Positions 43,483 through 51,600 of a stretch of DNA of 64,000 nt are shown in pieces. The DNA comes from Mycetocola tolaasinivorans (lineage in GTDB: Bacteria; Actinomycetota; Actinomycetes; Actinomycetales; Microbacteriaceae): positions 62,001-126,000 of the forward strand of contig NZ_RCUX01000006.1 of assembly GCF_003667565.1 (NCBI RefSeq), given 5' to 3'. Positions within the stretch are counted from its first letter, which is position 1. Each line of letters starts with the position of its first letter. The notes beneath the pieces were generated by a model. It was not told the origin of the DNA. It made no database searches and saw only the letters and a list, made by a program, of their open reading frames with translations. The position numbers and the translations under genes were made by a program.

Positions 43483-43494
43483 CTACTAGCCAAC
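43474..43494 (+). promoter_or_regulatory. Stem-loop spanning the rbsB-like stop codon
   Basis: GTTGGCTAG-CTA-CTAGCCAAC, a perfect 9-bp stem across the stop codon, between the binding-protein and ATPase genes. Such hairpins commonly protect binding-protein mRNA so that it outnumbers the transporter subunits. Confidence 0.7.
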
Positions 43495-43555
43495 GGGCCA
43501 CTCCCGCATCCCCGACCGTGCGTCGGACTCATCATCCCAGCCTGGAGAACACATC

Positions 43556-45112
43556 ATGACCGAGAATTCGGGACTCATCGTCACCAACATTTCTAAGTCC
43601 TACGGGCCCACCCGGGTCCTGTCGGACGTGAGTATCCGGATTCGACCGGGCGAGGTAGTGGCACTGATCGGGCACAACGGTGCCGGAAAGTCGACGCTGT
43701 TGCGTTCGCTCTCCGGTGCCGAGGTGCCCGACCAGGGCAGCATTTCCGTGGATGGGGACGACACCCCGTTCGGTTCGCCGCGAGATGCGACGGCCGCGGG
43801 CATCGCCTGCGTTTACCAGGAACTGAGCCTGATCGATGAGTTGACCGTGGCCGAGAACCTGTTTCTCGGAGACGAGCAGCTCAGCGGTCCGCTGCTGAAT
43901 CGTCGCCTGATGAACCGTCGCGCCGATGAGCTGTGTGCCGAGTACGGTATTGCCGCCCGCGGTACCGACACCGTGCGCGCGCTGCCGGTTGCGCAGCGCC
44001 AGCTCCTCGAGGTGGCGCGGGCGATCAGCCGAAATGCGCGATACATCCTGCTGGATGAGCCCACCACCGCGCTCGAACAGGACCAGGTGGAGGGGCTGCT
44101 TGCGGTCATCCGTCGGGTCACGAAGGAGCGTGGTGTGGGTATCCTGCTGGTGGATCACAAGCTCGACGAGGTCTTCGCGATTGCCGATCAGATCGTGGGC
44201 CTCGCGAACGGCAACATCGTGCTGGACGGCTCCATCACCGAGGTGGATCGCGGCGCGGTGATCGACGCCATCGTGGGCGACCACGATCTGGTGGCCGATG
44301 GCCCCCACGAGGAGGCCGAGCCCCTGAGCGCTGAGACCCTCGCCGAGGATGAGGCAAGCCGGGCCGAGCGTTTCGGCGAACCGGCACTGGTCGTGAGCGG
44401 GCTGGCCGGCAACAACCTCGACGGTGTGGACCTCACGGTACGCGCCGGCGAGATTCTCGGGATTTACGGCCTCGTTGGGTCGGGCCGTTCCCGTTTCCTT
44501 CGCACGGTCTACGGAGCGGAGCCGATGGCGGAGGGCACGATGTCGCTGTATGGAGTGCCCTATTCCCCGAAGAACCCGGGGCAGGCCATCGCGCAGCGGG
44601 TGACCTTCCTCTCCGAGGAGCGGAAGTCCGACGGTTTCATTCCCCAGATGAGCTCGCTCGAAAACGTGACCCTTCCCGTGCTCTCCCGCTACACTTCGGC
44701 CGGCCTCCTGAGCGCCAAAAAGCTGCGTGCGGCCGCGACCGAGGCGCTCTCCGGGGTGCGTATTCGCGGAAACGCGGAGGCACCGATTACCTCGCTCTCG
44801 GGGGGTAACCAGCAGAAGGCGCTCTTCGCCCGTGCGGCGATTCAGCGCCCGCGGGTGCTGCTCCTCGACGAACCCACCAAGGGCGTTGACATCGGCGCGA
44901 AGCGGGAGATCTACGGAATCATCCGCGACCTTGCCCACAACGAAAACGTCGCCGTGATCGTCGTCTCCTCCGATGAGGAGGAGCTGATGACCGTGGCTGA
45001 TACCATCACCGTCTTCCGTTCCGGCTCCTGCGATGGCGTTACATACGCGCAGGGGCATGCAACGGCTCCCATGCTCCGCGAGCTCGCCTGGACAGACAGC
45101 GACGCGGCATAA
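43556..45112 (+). CDS. Sugar ABC transporter ATPase, RbsA-like
   Basis: 518 residues with two fused nucleotide-binding domains. The first has Walker A GHNGAGKST (~residues 40-48), signature region LPVAQRQLLEVARA and Walker B YILLDEPTTAL. The second has the degenerate Walker A GLVGSGRSRFLR typical of RbsA-type proteins, the signature LSGGNQQKALFARA and LLLDEPTKGVDIGAK. Completes the importer in the order permease, binding protein, ATPase. Confidence 0.96.
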   Translation: MTENSGLIVTNISKSYGPTRVLSDVSIRIRPGEVVALIGHNGAGKSTLLRSLSGAEVPDQGSISVDGDDTPFGSPRDATAAGIACVYQELSLIDELTVAENLFLGDEQLSGPLLNRRLMNRRADELCAEYGIAARGTDTVRALPVAQRQLLEVARAISRNARYILLDEPTTALEQDQVEGLLAVIRRVTKERGVGILLVDHKLDEVFAIADQIVGLANGNIVLDGSITEVDRGAVIDAIVGDHDLVADGPHEEAEPLSAETLAEDEASRAERFGEPALVVSGLAGNNLDGVDLTVRAGEILGIYGLVGSGRSRFLRTVYGAEPMAEGTMSLYGVPYSPKNPGQAIAQRVTFLSEERKSDGFIPQMSSLENVTLPVLSRYTSAGLLSAKKLRAAATEALSGVRIRGNAEAPITSLSGGNQQKALFARAAIQRPRVLLLDEPTKGVDIGAKREIYGIIRDLAHNENVAVIVVSSDEEELMTVADTITVFRSGSCDGVTYAQGHATAPMLRELAWTDSDAA

Positions 45113-45136
45113 ATCGAACACATGAAGGAAACTCAG

Positions 45137-45784
45137 ATGACCCGCAACCCTGTATTTTACGCGGACAGTGCCGATACGGAAGAGGTGGCCGCGCTGCTGG
45201 CTGCCGGGGTGATCACCGGGGTCACCACCAACCCCACAATCCTGGCACGCTCCAACCGGGGAGCCAGCGACATTCCCGAGCTCGCTCGCCGATGGAGCGC
45301 GGAGGGGGCCGAGCGGGTGTTCTTCCAGGCCTGGGGATCCACGGCCGCCGAGCTGATCGAGCGCGGCACCGAAATCGCGTCGCTCGGCTCCAACATCACC
45401 GTGAAGGTGCCGGCCACCACCATCGGGTTTACCGCAGCGCGTGCCCTGATTGCCCAGGATGTCTCGGTGTTGATCACCGCGGTGTACGCTCCCGCCCAGG
45501 CGCTCCTGGCCGCCGCCATCGGTGCGGACTTCATCGCCCCCTATCTTGGCCGACTGGAAGACTCCGGCCAGGATGGCGTCGCGGTCATCGCCGATTTCGC
45601 CGCCCTGGTGGCCGACAGCGATACCGAGGTTTTGGCCGCGAGCCTGCGCACACCGGACGCCATTGCGGCGCTCGCCCGCGTCGGGGTGTGGCAGTTCACC
45701 GCGGCACCCGGCGTGATCTGGGCGTGCATGCAGAACGACGTCAGCGATGCCTCTGCCGCGGCGTTCGAATCCGATATGGGATGA
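45137..45784 (+). CDS. Transaldolase-like enzyme of the FSA/TalC group
   Basis: 215-residue TIM barrel of the small transaldolase/fructose-6-phosphate-aldolase group. DSADTEEV (~10-17), GVTTNPTIL (~28-36) and the Schiff-base lysine K90 in ITVKVPAT are all in place, followed by ITAVYAPAQALLAAAIGADFIAPYLGRLEDSG. It cleaves or transfers a dihydroxyacetone unit. The ATG at 45137 is chosen because AAGGAAA precedes it; the ATG at 45122 overlaps that site. Stop overlaps the next ATG (ATGA). Confidence 0.9.
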   Translation: MTRNPVFYADSADTEEVAALLAAGVITGVTTNPTILARSNRGASDIPELARRWSAEGAERVFFQAWGSTAAELIERGTEIASLGSNITVKVPATTIGFTAARALIAQDVSVLITAVYAPAQALLAAAIGADFIAPYLGRLEDSGQDGVAVIADFAALVADSDTEVLAASLRTPDAIAALARVGVWQFTAAPGVIWACMQNDVSDASAAAFESDMG

Positions 45785-46446
45785 CCCCGGGCGATAACGC
45801 ATCGCGAGAATCGGTGAGTGGGGACGCGCGCGCACTGGGTATCGTCCTCTCGCCCAGCCTGATCGCGATCGCCCCCGAATCTCGTGAGGCGCTCGCGCGC
45901 GTGCGGGCGTCGTCGGGGGAGTGGGTGCACGCGGACATCATTGAGGGCCGCTATCGGGGTCAGCCCGGTATCGGCTGGGAGGAGCTGGCGCGGCTTGCAC
46001 GCATTCCCGGTGTCCGGCTCGACGTTCACCTGATGGTGGATGATCTTGCGGAGGCTCTCGCCCGGGTACCCCGGGGCGTTTCTCGGATCACGATCCAGGC
46101 GGACTTCCACCCCGCGGCTTTCCGTTGGGTTGCGGCGGCCCGGCACCGCGCCGAAGAGGTGTGGATGGCCTGGGATGGCGGTGGTGAACTCAGCATCGAT
46201 CCCGACTGGGTGCGTCTCACCGACGGGGTGCTGATGATGCTCACCCCGCCCGGCCGTGCGGGGTACGCCGCCGAATTGCAGCGCATCAGCGGGTATCCCC
46301 TCCGGGCAGATCATGGCGAGGGCGGTGGTGTGCGCGGCGTCGATGGCGGCGTTTTGCCCGCTCACTTCGGAGCGCTGGCCGGTCACGGCGTGAGATACGT
46401 CGTGATGGGCCGCGCATACGCGGATCTGGGCTCAGAGCCGCGGTGA
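45781..46446 (+). CDS. Divergent ribulose-phosphate 3-epimerase-like protein
   Basis: 221-residue TIM barrel of the RPE superfamily. It keeps LSPSLIAI at strand 1, HADIIEGRY where RPE has HLDVMDG, and LDVHLMVDD at strand 3. The metal-binding His that follows in canonical RPE (ITFHxE) is replaced by ITIQAD, and the second catalytic Asp region reads RADHGEGGGVRGVDGG. So it has kept one acidic catalytic position but altered metal ligands, and its substrate may be unusual (for example an allulose-type ketohexose phosphate). ATGA-coupled to the transaldolase. Confidence 0.78.
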   Translation: MTPGDNASRESVSGDARALGIVLSPSLIAIAPESREALARVRASSGEWVHADIIEGRYRGQPGIGWEELARLARIPGVRLDVHLMVDDLAEALARVPRGVSRITIQADFHPAAFRWVAAARHRAEEVWMAWDGGGELSIDPDWVRLTDGVLMMLTPPGRAGYAAELQRISGYPLRADHGEGGGVRGVDGGVLPAHFGALAGHGVRYVVMGRAYADLGSEPR

Positions 46447-46479
46447 GTCGTGCGCGCGGGTGGGCAGAGAAAATGCCCG

Positions 46480-46541
46480 GGGTTGGTGGAGTCGCGACGG
46501 ACGGTTTACCAGGGGGAATAACGTCGCGAGTCCACCAACCC
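46480..46541. repeat. 62-bp intergenic inverted repeat
   Basis: Arms of 19 bp starting GGGTTGGTGGA and ending TCCACCAACCC, with one G-G mismatch, separated by 23 bp. It lies between the convergent epimerase and peptidase E genes. No T-run follows, so it is more like a REP/MITE-type element or a rho-linked stem than a classic terminator. Confidence 0.8.
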
Positions 46542-46643
46542 ACGGGCGGGGGATCCGAGATTCACGTTACGCCGGTGTTCCGGTTCACAACCGTCTTTCC
46601 TGCGAACATTCAGGAACCTCACCGGTGGCTCCCGGTTTTACGA

Positions 46644-47372
46644 TCACGTTTGGGCGTGGCTCGCACCCGATTCCGGGGAATTCCAGTTTTCCGAGTCTTC
46701 CGAGTTTTGCGTGTCGGCCGCGAGTAGCGGTGCCGGATCCTGAACCGGTGACGACTCGATCAGGCGCTCTCCCTCGGGGGTGTGCAGCAGCGCCTGGTCA
46801 TCGCGCAGTGGCACGATGCGGAAGCGATCGGCATAGCGCGCGAGCGTGCGCTGAATGAGCACGAGCGGATACGGCGGCAGCAGGCCGTCGGCGTGGGGGA
46901 GGACCACGGCGTCGGTGAGGCCGAGCCCGGTGGTGTCTGAGCCCGCGTGCTCGCCGTGCGGGTCGTCAAGCGGACCGATGGGTTTGATATCGGGGCCGGC
47001 CAGGACCGATCCTGCACTCGATCCTATGTAGGCGAGGCCGTCGGCCACGCGCTCGCGCAGGAGGTCAGCCACGTTCGCCCGGCGAACGGCGGCGAGAAGG
47101 GCGAAGGTGTCACCGCCGGCGACGTAGATTGCGTCAACCTCGTCGAGGGCCGCGGCGAAGCTCGTGCTCGAGTGGTCGCGCAGCGGAATCTCCCATACCT
47201 CGAAGCCCAGAGAGTCGAGGGCGTCGCGCTCGGCCTGCACAAACGGGGCCCCGGCAAAGGCGTGTGCCGCATCGGGAATATAGCCAATGCGTGCGGGGCG
47301 ATCGGGCACGACGGTGGCGAGGAATGCGGGAACGGCACCGAGGCCGCGCGAGAGCAGGAGAAGATGGGTCAC
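46644..47372 (-). CDS. Peptidase E (S51) family protein
   Basis: 242 residues. The nucleophile motif AYIGSSAGSVLAGP (~residues 113-126, Ser in GSSAGS) and the YVAGGDTFALLAAVRRA strand (~82-98) match alpha-aspartyl dipeptidase PepE. The HADGLLPPYPLVLI segment carries the His. Cleaves Asp-Xaa dipeptides in known members. The C-terminal ~35 residues are an acidic, probably disordered tail (QNSEDSENWNSPES). The GTG start lies 6 nt after TAGCGT (leaderless). Confidence 0.9.
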   Translation of the reverse strand: MTHLLLLSRGLGAVPAFLATVVPDRPARIGYIPDAAHAFAGAPFVQAERDALDSLGFEVWEIPLRDHSSTSFAAALDEVDAIYVAGGDTFALLAAVRRANVADLLRERVADGLAYIGSSAGSVLAGPDIKPIGPLDDPHGEHAGSDTTGLGLTDAVVLPHADGLLPPYPLVLIQRTLARYADRFRIVPLRDDQALLHTPEGERLIESSPVQDPAPLLAADTQNSEDSENWNSPESGASHAQT

Positions 47373-47430
47373 CCACTCACGCTACCCCCTTGCTCCGACA
47401 CCGGGAAGGTGCTGGTGGAAACGAGCGGCG

Positions 47431-47901
47431 CTACGGCGTCGCGGTGCCCGGTGTGGCGCGGCGCAGGTGCAGCAGCGGGAAGGGTCGGCCGTCGCCATCC
47501 AGCTCGGAGCGGCCGGCCACCTCAAATCCATGGGTGAGGTAAAACCCCAGGGCATCCGGATTCTGTTCGTTGACGTCGGTTACCAGCGTTGGATACTCGG
47601 TGAGTGCGGCGGTGAGCAGCGCGCCGCCGATTCCCGTTCCGCGCGCATCGGCGTGCACAAACAGCATCTCCAGTGAGCCCTCGGCGATTCCCGAGAATCC
47701 CAGCGGCACCCCGTCAGCCTCGGCCACCGTCAGGGTGACGGCATCAAGATAGACGTTTTCGATGCGTTCCCGATAGAACTCGATATCGGCGGGAGTGAGG
47801 AAGGAATGGGTGGCCTCGACGGCACTCTGCCAGATCGCCGTCAGGGTCGGATACTCGGCGGAACCGAGGGTGGCGCGCAGGGTGATCGGTGTTGCAGACA
47901 T
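47431..47901 (-). CDS. GNAT-family N-acetyltransferase
   Basis: 156 residues with a GNAT core: LGFSGIAEGSLEMLFVHADARGTGIGGALLTAALTEYPTLVTDVNEQNPDALGFYLTHGFEVAGRSELDGDGRPFP holds the acetyl-CoA loop R-G-T-G-I-G-G and the ENPxAxxFYxxxGF block. The pattern resembles the YjaB/PA4866-like subset. The start at 47901 is set by TATCCT 6 nt upstream (leaderless); the longer frame would run through the PadR promoter. Divergent from PadR. Confidence 0.9.
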   Translation of the reverse strand: MSATPITLRATLGSAEYPTLTAIWQSAVEATHSFLTPADIEFYRERIENVYLDAVTLTVAEADGVPLGFSGIAEGSLEMLFVHADARGTGIGGALLTAALTEYPTLVTDVNEQNPDALGFYLTHGFEVAGRSELDGDGRPFPLLHLRRATPGTATP

Positions 47902-47959
47902 CCCCTCAGGATATTCGAATCGGTGCCGAGGTGCACCGTCGGTCAGGCGGGCGTTATCA

Positions 47960-47980
47960 ACTATACACTCGGTGTATAGT
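47960..47980. promoter_or_regulatory. Perfect 21-bp PadR operator
   Basis: ACTATACAC-TCG-GTGTATAGT is a perfect 9+3+9 palindrome. Its right arm contains TATAGT, the -10 box of the PadR gene 6 nt from its ATG, so repressor binding would block transcription directly. Confidence 0.9.
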
Positions 47981-47986
47981 GGCGTC

Positions 47987-48517
47987 ATGGACAACGCACA
48001 GACGCTCCTCGGGCTGCTCGAAGCGGCCCCGAGCCACGGGTATGACCTCAAGGGGGAGTACGATCGCTACTTTGGCGGGCAGAAGCCCCTGGCATTCGGG
48101 CAGGTCTACGCGACCCTCGCCCGCCTGATCCGCGACGGCCTCATCCTCGAGGCGCAGGGCGGCGAATCCTCCGGTGGCCCGGACCGCAAGAGCTACAGCG
48201 TGACCGCTGCCGGCCGGGTGCGCGTGCGCGAGTGGATGTTCACACCGGACACCCCCGAGCCCACCCTGCAGAGCAACCTGTTTGCGAAGACCGTGATCGC
48301 CCTGCTTCTGGATGAGGACGCCGCGTCCCTCCTCGACGCCCAGCGCGCCTGTCACCAGGCCCGGATGCGCGAACTCACCCGCGCCAAGCGCGATGCCGAC
48401 CTCGCGACCATCCTCACGATCGACCACGCGCTGTTCCACATCGAAGCCGACCTGCGCTGGATCGAACTCACCGGTGCCCGCCTGACCGAACTGCGGGCGG
48501 GGGTGCGTGGCGCATGA
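47987..48517 (+). CDS. PadR-family repressor of an ABC exporter
   Basis: 176 residues. A winged HTH of PadR type (TLLGLLEAAPSHGYDLKGEYDRYFGGQKPLAFGQVYATLARLIRDGLILEAQ, residues ~6-60) and a C-terminal helical dimer domain (PadR C-terminal/Vir_act_alpha-like). The ATG is leaderless. A perfect operator overlaps its -10. Its stop overlaps the ABC ATPase start (ATGA), so repressor and exporter are made together and probably induced by the exported compound. Confidence 0.95.
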   Translation: MDNAQTLLGLLEAAPSHGYDLKGEYDRYFGGQKPLAFGQVYATLARLIRDGLILEAQGGESSGGPDRKSYSVTAAGRVRVREWMFTPDTPEPTLQSNLFAKTVIALLLDEDAASLLDAQRACHQARMRELTRAKRDADLATILTIDHALFHIEADLRWIELTGARLTELRAGVRGA

Positions 48518-49284
48518 GCACACCAGACGCCCAGGGCACGCAGCCGCTCATCCGCGCGCGGGATCTCGTCCTGAACTTTGGCCAGACGCAGGCCCTACGC
48601 GGGATCAGTCTCGACGTCTACCCGGGCGAGGTGCTCGCGGTCATGGGGCCCTCGGGGTCGGGAAAATCCACACTGCTGCACACGCTGGCCGGTGTGCTCG
48701 TGCCGGATTCGGGTACCGTACGGATCGGCACCCGAGTGCTGGGCGAGCTCGATCAGGCCACCCGCGATGATCTGCGCCTGCGCGAGTGCGGCTTTGTGTT
48801 TCAGTCCGGGCAGCTGCTGCCTGATCTTGGTGCGCTGGATAACGTCACCATTCCGCTGCTGCTCGCCGGCGTGCGTCGGAGGGAGGCGATTGACCGCGGC
48901 CGCGCGGAACTCGATCGGCTGGGAGTCGGTCAATATGGCGCGCGTTACCCCGCCGAGCTCTCGGGTGGCCAGGCGCAGCGCGTTGCCATTGCCCGTGCGC
49001 TGGTGACCCGGCCCCGGGTGCTCTTTGCCGATGAACCCACCGGTGCCCTCGACTCGCTGAGCGCCGAGACCACCATGGTTGCGCTCACCGACCTCGCGCG
49101 CGCCGATGGCACGGCGGTGGTTCTCGTGACCCACGATGCGCGCACCGCCGCCTATGCCGACCGCGAGATCATCGTGCGCGATGGCCGCATCAGCGCGGGT
49201 ATCGGCGTGCCCCTGGTAGACGAAAATCCGGCCGACGCCGGCACCACCGCAGGCTTCTCCGCACACCCCGGTTTCTCGCGATGA
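48514..49284 (+). CDS. ABC transporter ATPase, MacB/LolD-like
   Basis: 256 residues. Walker A GPSGSGKST (~residues 46-54), Q-loop FVFQSGQLLPDL, signature LSGGQAQRVAIARAL, Walker B VLFADEPTGALDS and the H-loop VVLVTHDARTA. The 'DEPTGALD' form and pairing with an FtsX-like permease place it in the MacB/LolD/FtsE branch, which drives mechanical export of peptides, antibiotics or lipids. ATGA-coupled on both sides. Confidence 0.95.
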   Translation: MSTPDAQGTQPLIRARDLVLNFGQTQALRGISLDVYPGEVLAVMGPSGSGKSTLLHTLAGVLVPDSGTVRIGTRVLGELDQATRDDLRLRECGFVFQSGQLLPDLGALDNVTIPLLLAGVRRREAIDRGRAELDRLGVGQYGARYPAELSGGQAQRVAIARALVTRPRVLFADEPTGALDSLSAETTMVALTDLARADGTAVVLVTHDARTAAYADREIIVRDGRISAGIGVPLVDENPADAGTTAGFSAHPGFSR

Positions 49285-51458
49285 GGCTCAGTCTCGCGCT
49301 GGTCCTCACCCAGGACCGGCGCTCACGGGTGCGCATTCTGGGTATCGCCGCGGGCATCGCGATCGGTGTGATGCTGCTCCTCCTGCTCTGGGGAGGATAT
49401 CGCGGGCTCGAGTCGCGTAGCGAGCGCTGGGATGCGATCTCGCGGATCGAGATGAGCTCGCTCACCGGCACCCTCGAAGAGGTTGAGCCAGGCACCGGGC
49501 AAACCCTCGTTGCCGGCAATATTGACCGGCATCGGGAAGCCGATATCCAACGCATCGACGTGTCGTCTCCGGAGGGTGCACCACCGCTCTTCCACGTTCC
49601 GGTGACGCTCCCGCAACCCGGTGAATTCCTCGCATCGCCTGCGCTGGCGAAACGCATTGCCGAGTACTCCCCGCTGGAGCTCGGGGTGCGCTTTGGCACG
49701 CTCGCGGGCACCCTGCCCGATGGTGCCCTCCCGACCCCGGATGCCCTCGTGGCGGTCGTGGCCCACAACGAGACCGATATGCTGATGCGTTTTTCCCCGC
49801 GGGTCTTGATCGGGGGCCCCTCCGGCGAGTTCGGCGGAATGCCCGTCTATAGCTTCGTTGCGGTACTGGGTGCACTCGCGGTGGCGGCGCCGGTGCTGCT
49901 GCTGATCGCGATCGTGGCCGACCTGGGGCAGGCATCCCGGCGCGAACGCACGGCCACGCTGCGCCTGCTGGGCGCGAGCCGTGGCACGGTGGCACACCTC
50001 GCGGCGCTCGAGATGATCCCCGCGGCCCTGGTGGGCGTGCTGCTCGGGGCGGCCGGGGCCTGGTTGACGGCACCGCTGTTCTCCCTCGTTCCGGTGATCG
50101 ACGGCACCTTCTTCACCTCGGATATCCGGGTGCCCCTCGCGCAGCAGATCGTGGTACTGGCGCTGGTGGCCGCCCTTGTGCCCCTGATCGCCGCGCTCCG
50201 TGCGCACCGTACGGATCGGGGTGTGCTGCCGAGCGGCGCCGTTCTCCCCGAACCCGTGCCGAGCTTCTGGCGGCTGGTGCCGCTGGTACTGGGCCTGCTG
50301 GGGATCCCCGCGATCCTGATGATGAACTCGATCCTCTCGAGCATCACCTACTGGCTGGCCATGTTCATCGTTCTGACGCTCATCTGCGCGGGCCTGATCA
50401 TTGCCGGACCGTACCTCACCTACGTTCTGGGGCGCGTCCTGCGCCGCGGCGTCACCTCGGCGGCGAACGTCATCGCCGTGGGGCGCACCGTGCGAGTTCC
50501 CCGCGCCACGTTCCGTGCGGTGAGTGGACTCGTCATCGCGCTCTTCCTCGTCTCGATGTTCCAGATTGCGATGACCGCACGGGTTGACCCTCGGGCCGAA
50601 ATGCGGGAGGTGTATGGTGCGGATTCCCCGGTGTGGGCCGGCGTAGTGCAGCTCGAAAACCACTCCGGCGATGCCACTCTGGCCGAGCGACGTCGCGAGG
50701 TCATGAGCGAGGTGTCCGGCGTGAAGTTTGTGGTGGACGTGTATGACCTGGATGACGGATTCGGAGGCCAGCCCGTGGTCAGCGCCGCGGATGCCCGCCT
50801 CCTCGGGCTGAACCCGAAGCCGGCGCAGGAATTCGTGATGCTCAACCCGACGATCACGGCGGGGGTGGCGATTCATGCGGAGGACACTCCGGTGGATCCG
50901 AACGTGCCGCGAATCCCGCGAAACAGCCTGGCCTTCACCGATGGGTCCGCCGAGGCGATCGAGCGCACGCGCACCGCCGTGTGGGCGCTCGGGCTCACCG
51001 CCGACGCTGTCCCGTACGTGCTCACCGAGCGTGAGTACGGGGATCAGCTGGGGTACTTTGCCCGCTTCTCCACGCTCGCGTCGATCGGCGCCATCGTGGC
51101 CGGGGGGATCTCGATGCTCGCCCTCGCGGTGGCGACCATCATCGGGGTGCTCGACCGCCGGGAGGTGTTCACTCGGCTGCGGCTGATGGGGGTGCGCGCC
51201 GGCACGCTGCGCCGCATCATCCTGGCCGAGAACGTGATTCCGTTGATCGCGATGAGTCTGCTCGCCGCGCTGGTGGGCATGTTTGCCGGCTGGGCCGTGA
51301 TCCGGGTGTTCTCCGGGGGAAACCGGCAGGTGGGCCTCCCGGGCGAGGAGTACGCCATCACGCTGCTCGTCCTGGCGTCGTTTGCGGCCCTGGCGCTGGG
51401 GCTTGCCCTGTTCAGCGTGCGCGGTGCCACGACCAACGCCCGCCTGCGCGAGGAGTAG
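49281..51458 (+). CDS. FtsX-like ABC permease
   Basis: 725 residues. Two FtsX-type domains are evident: one cluster of helices at about 190-420 and another at about 600-720 (FARFSTLASIGAIVAGGISMLALAVATIIGVLDRREVFTRLRLMGVRAGTLRRIILAENVIPLIAMS), around extracytoplasmic segments (~40-190 and ~430-590). The first helix is at residues ~14-36. With the ATPase it forms a MacB-type exporter, presumably against a peptide or antibiotic sensed by PadR. Confidence 0.92.
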   Translation: MRLSLALVLTQDRRSRVRILGIAAGIAIGVMLLLLLWGGYRGLESRSERWDAISRIEMSSLTGTLEEVEPGTGQTLVAGNIDRHREADIQRIDVSSPEGAPPLFHVPVTLPQPGEFLASPALAKRIAEYSPLELGVRFGTLAGTLPDGALPTPDALVAVVAHNETDMLMRFSPRVLIGGPSGEFGGMPVYSFVAVLGALAVAAPVLLLIAIVADLGQASRRERTATLRLLGASRGTVAHLAALEMIPAALVGVLLGAAGAWLTAPLFSLVPVIDGTFFTSDIRVPLAQQIVVLALVAALVPLIAALRAHRTDRGVLPSGAVLPEPVPSFWRLVPLVLGLLGIPAILMMNSILSSITYWLAMFIVLTLICAGLIIAGPYLTYVLGRVLRRGVTSAANVIAVGRTVRVPRATFRAVSGLVIALFLVSMFQIAMTARVDPRAEMREVYGADSPVWAGVVQLENHSGDATLAERRREVMSEVSGVKFVVDVYDLDDGFGGQPVVSAADARLLGLNPKPAQEFVMLNPTITAGVAIHAEDTPVDPNVPRIPRNSLAFTDGSAEAIERTRTAVWALGLTADAVPYVLTEREYGDQLGYFARFSTLASIGAIVAGGISMLALAVATIIGVLDRREVFTRLRLMGVRAGTLRRIILAENVIPLIAMSLLAALVGMFAGWAVIRVFSGGNRQVGLPGEEYAITLLVLASFAALALGLALFSVRGATTNARLREE

Positions 51459-51600
51459 CCGCCTTACCCCGGAGGCACCCACGGGTGTTTCCGGGGTAAA
51501 GCGTTACCGGCCTCCCCGGCCTCCCCGGCCACAAAAGGTAGGCTGAGTGCACCGCGTGGGTTCCCAGGCGGCACGGGATTCGGCAGGAACAGAGGGCCCC

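Noticed and set aside
43532..45835. 767-residue minus-strand frame opposite the RbsA and transaldolase genes
   Set aside because: The sense frames have complete ABC and transaldolase motifs; the antisense frame has none.
49323..51482. 719-residue minus-strand frame opposite the FtsX-like permease
   Set aside because: His/Arg/Glu/Gln-rich shadow of a hydrophobic membrane protein gene.
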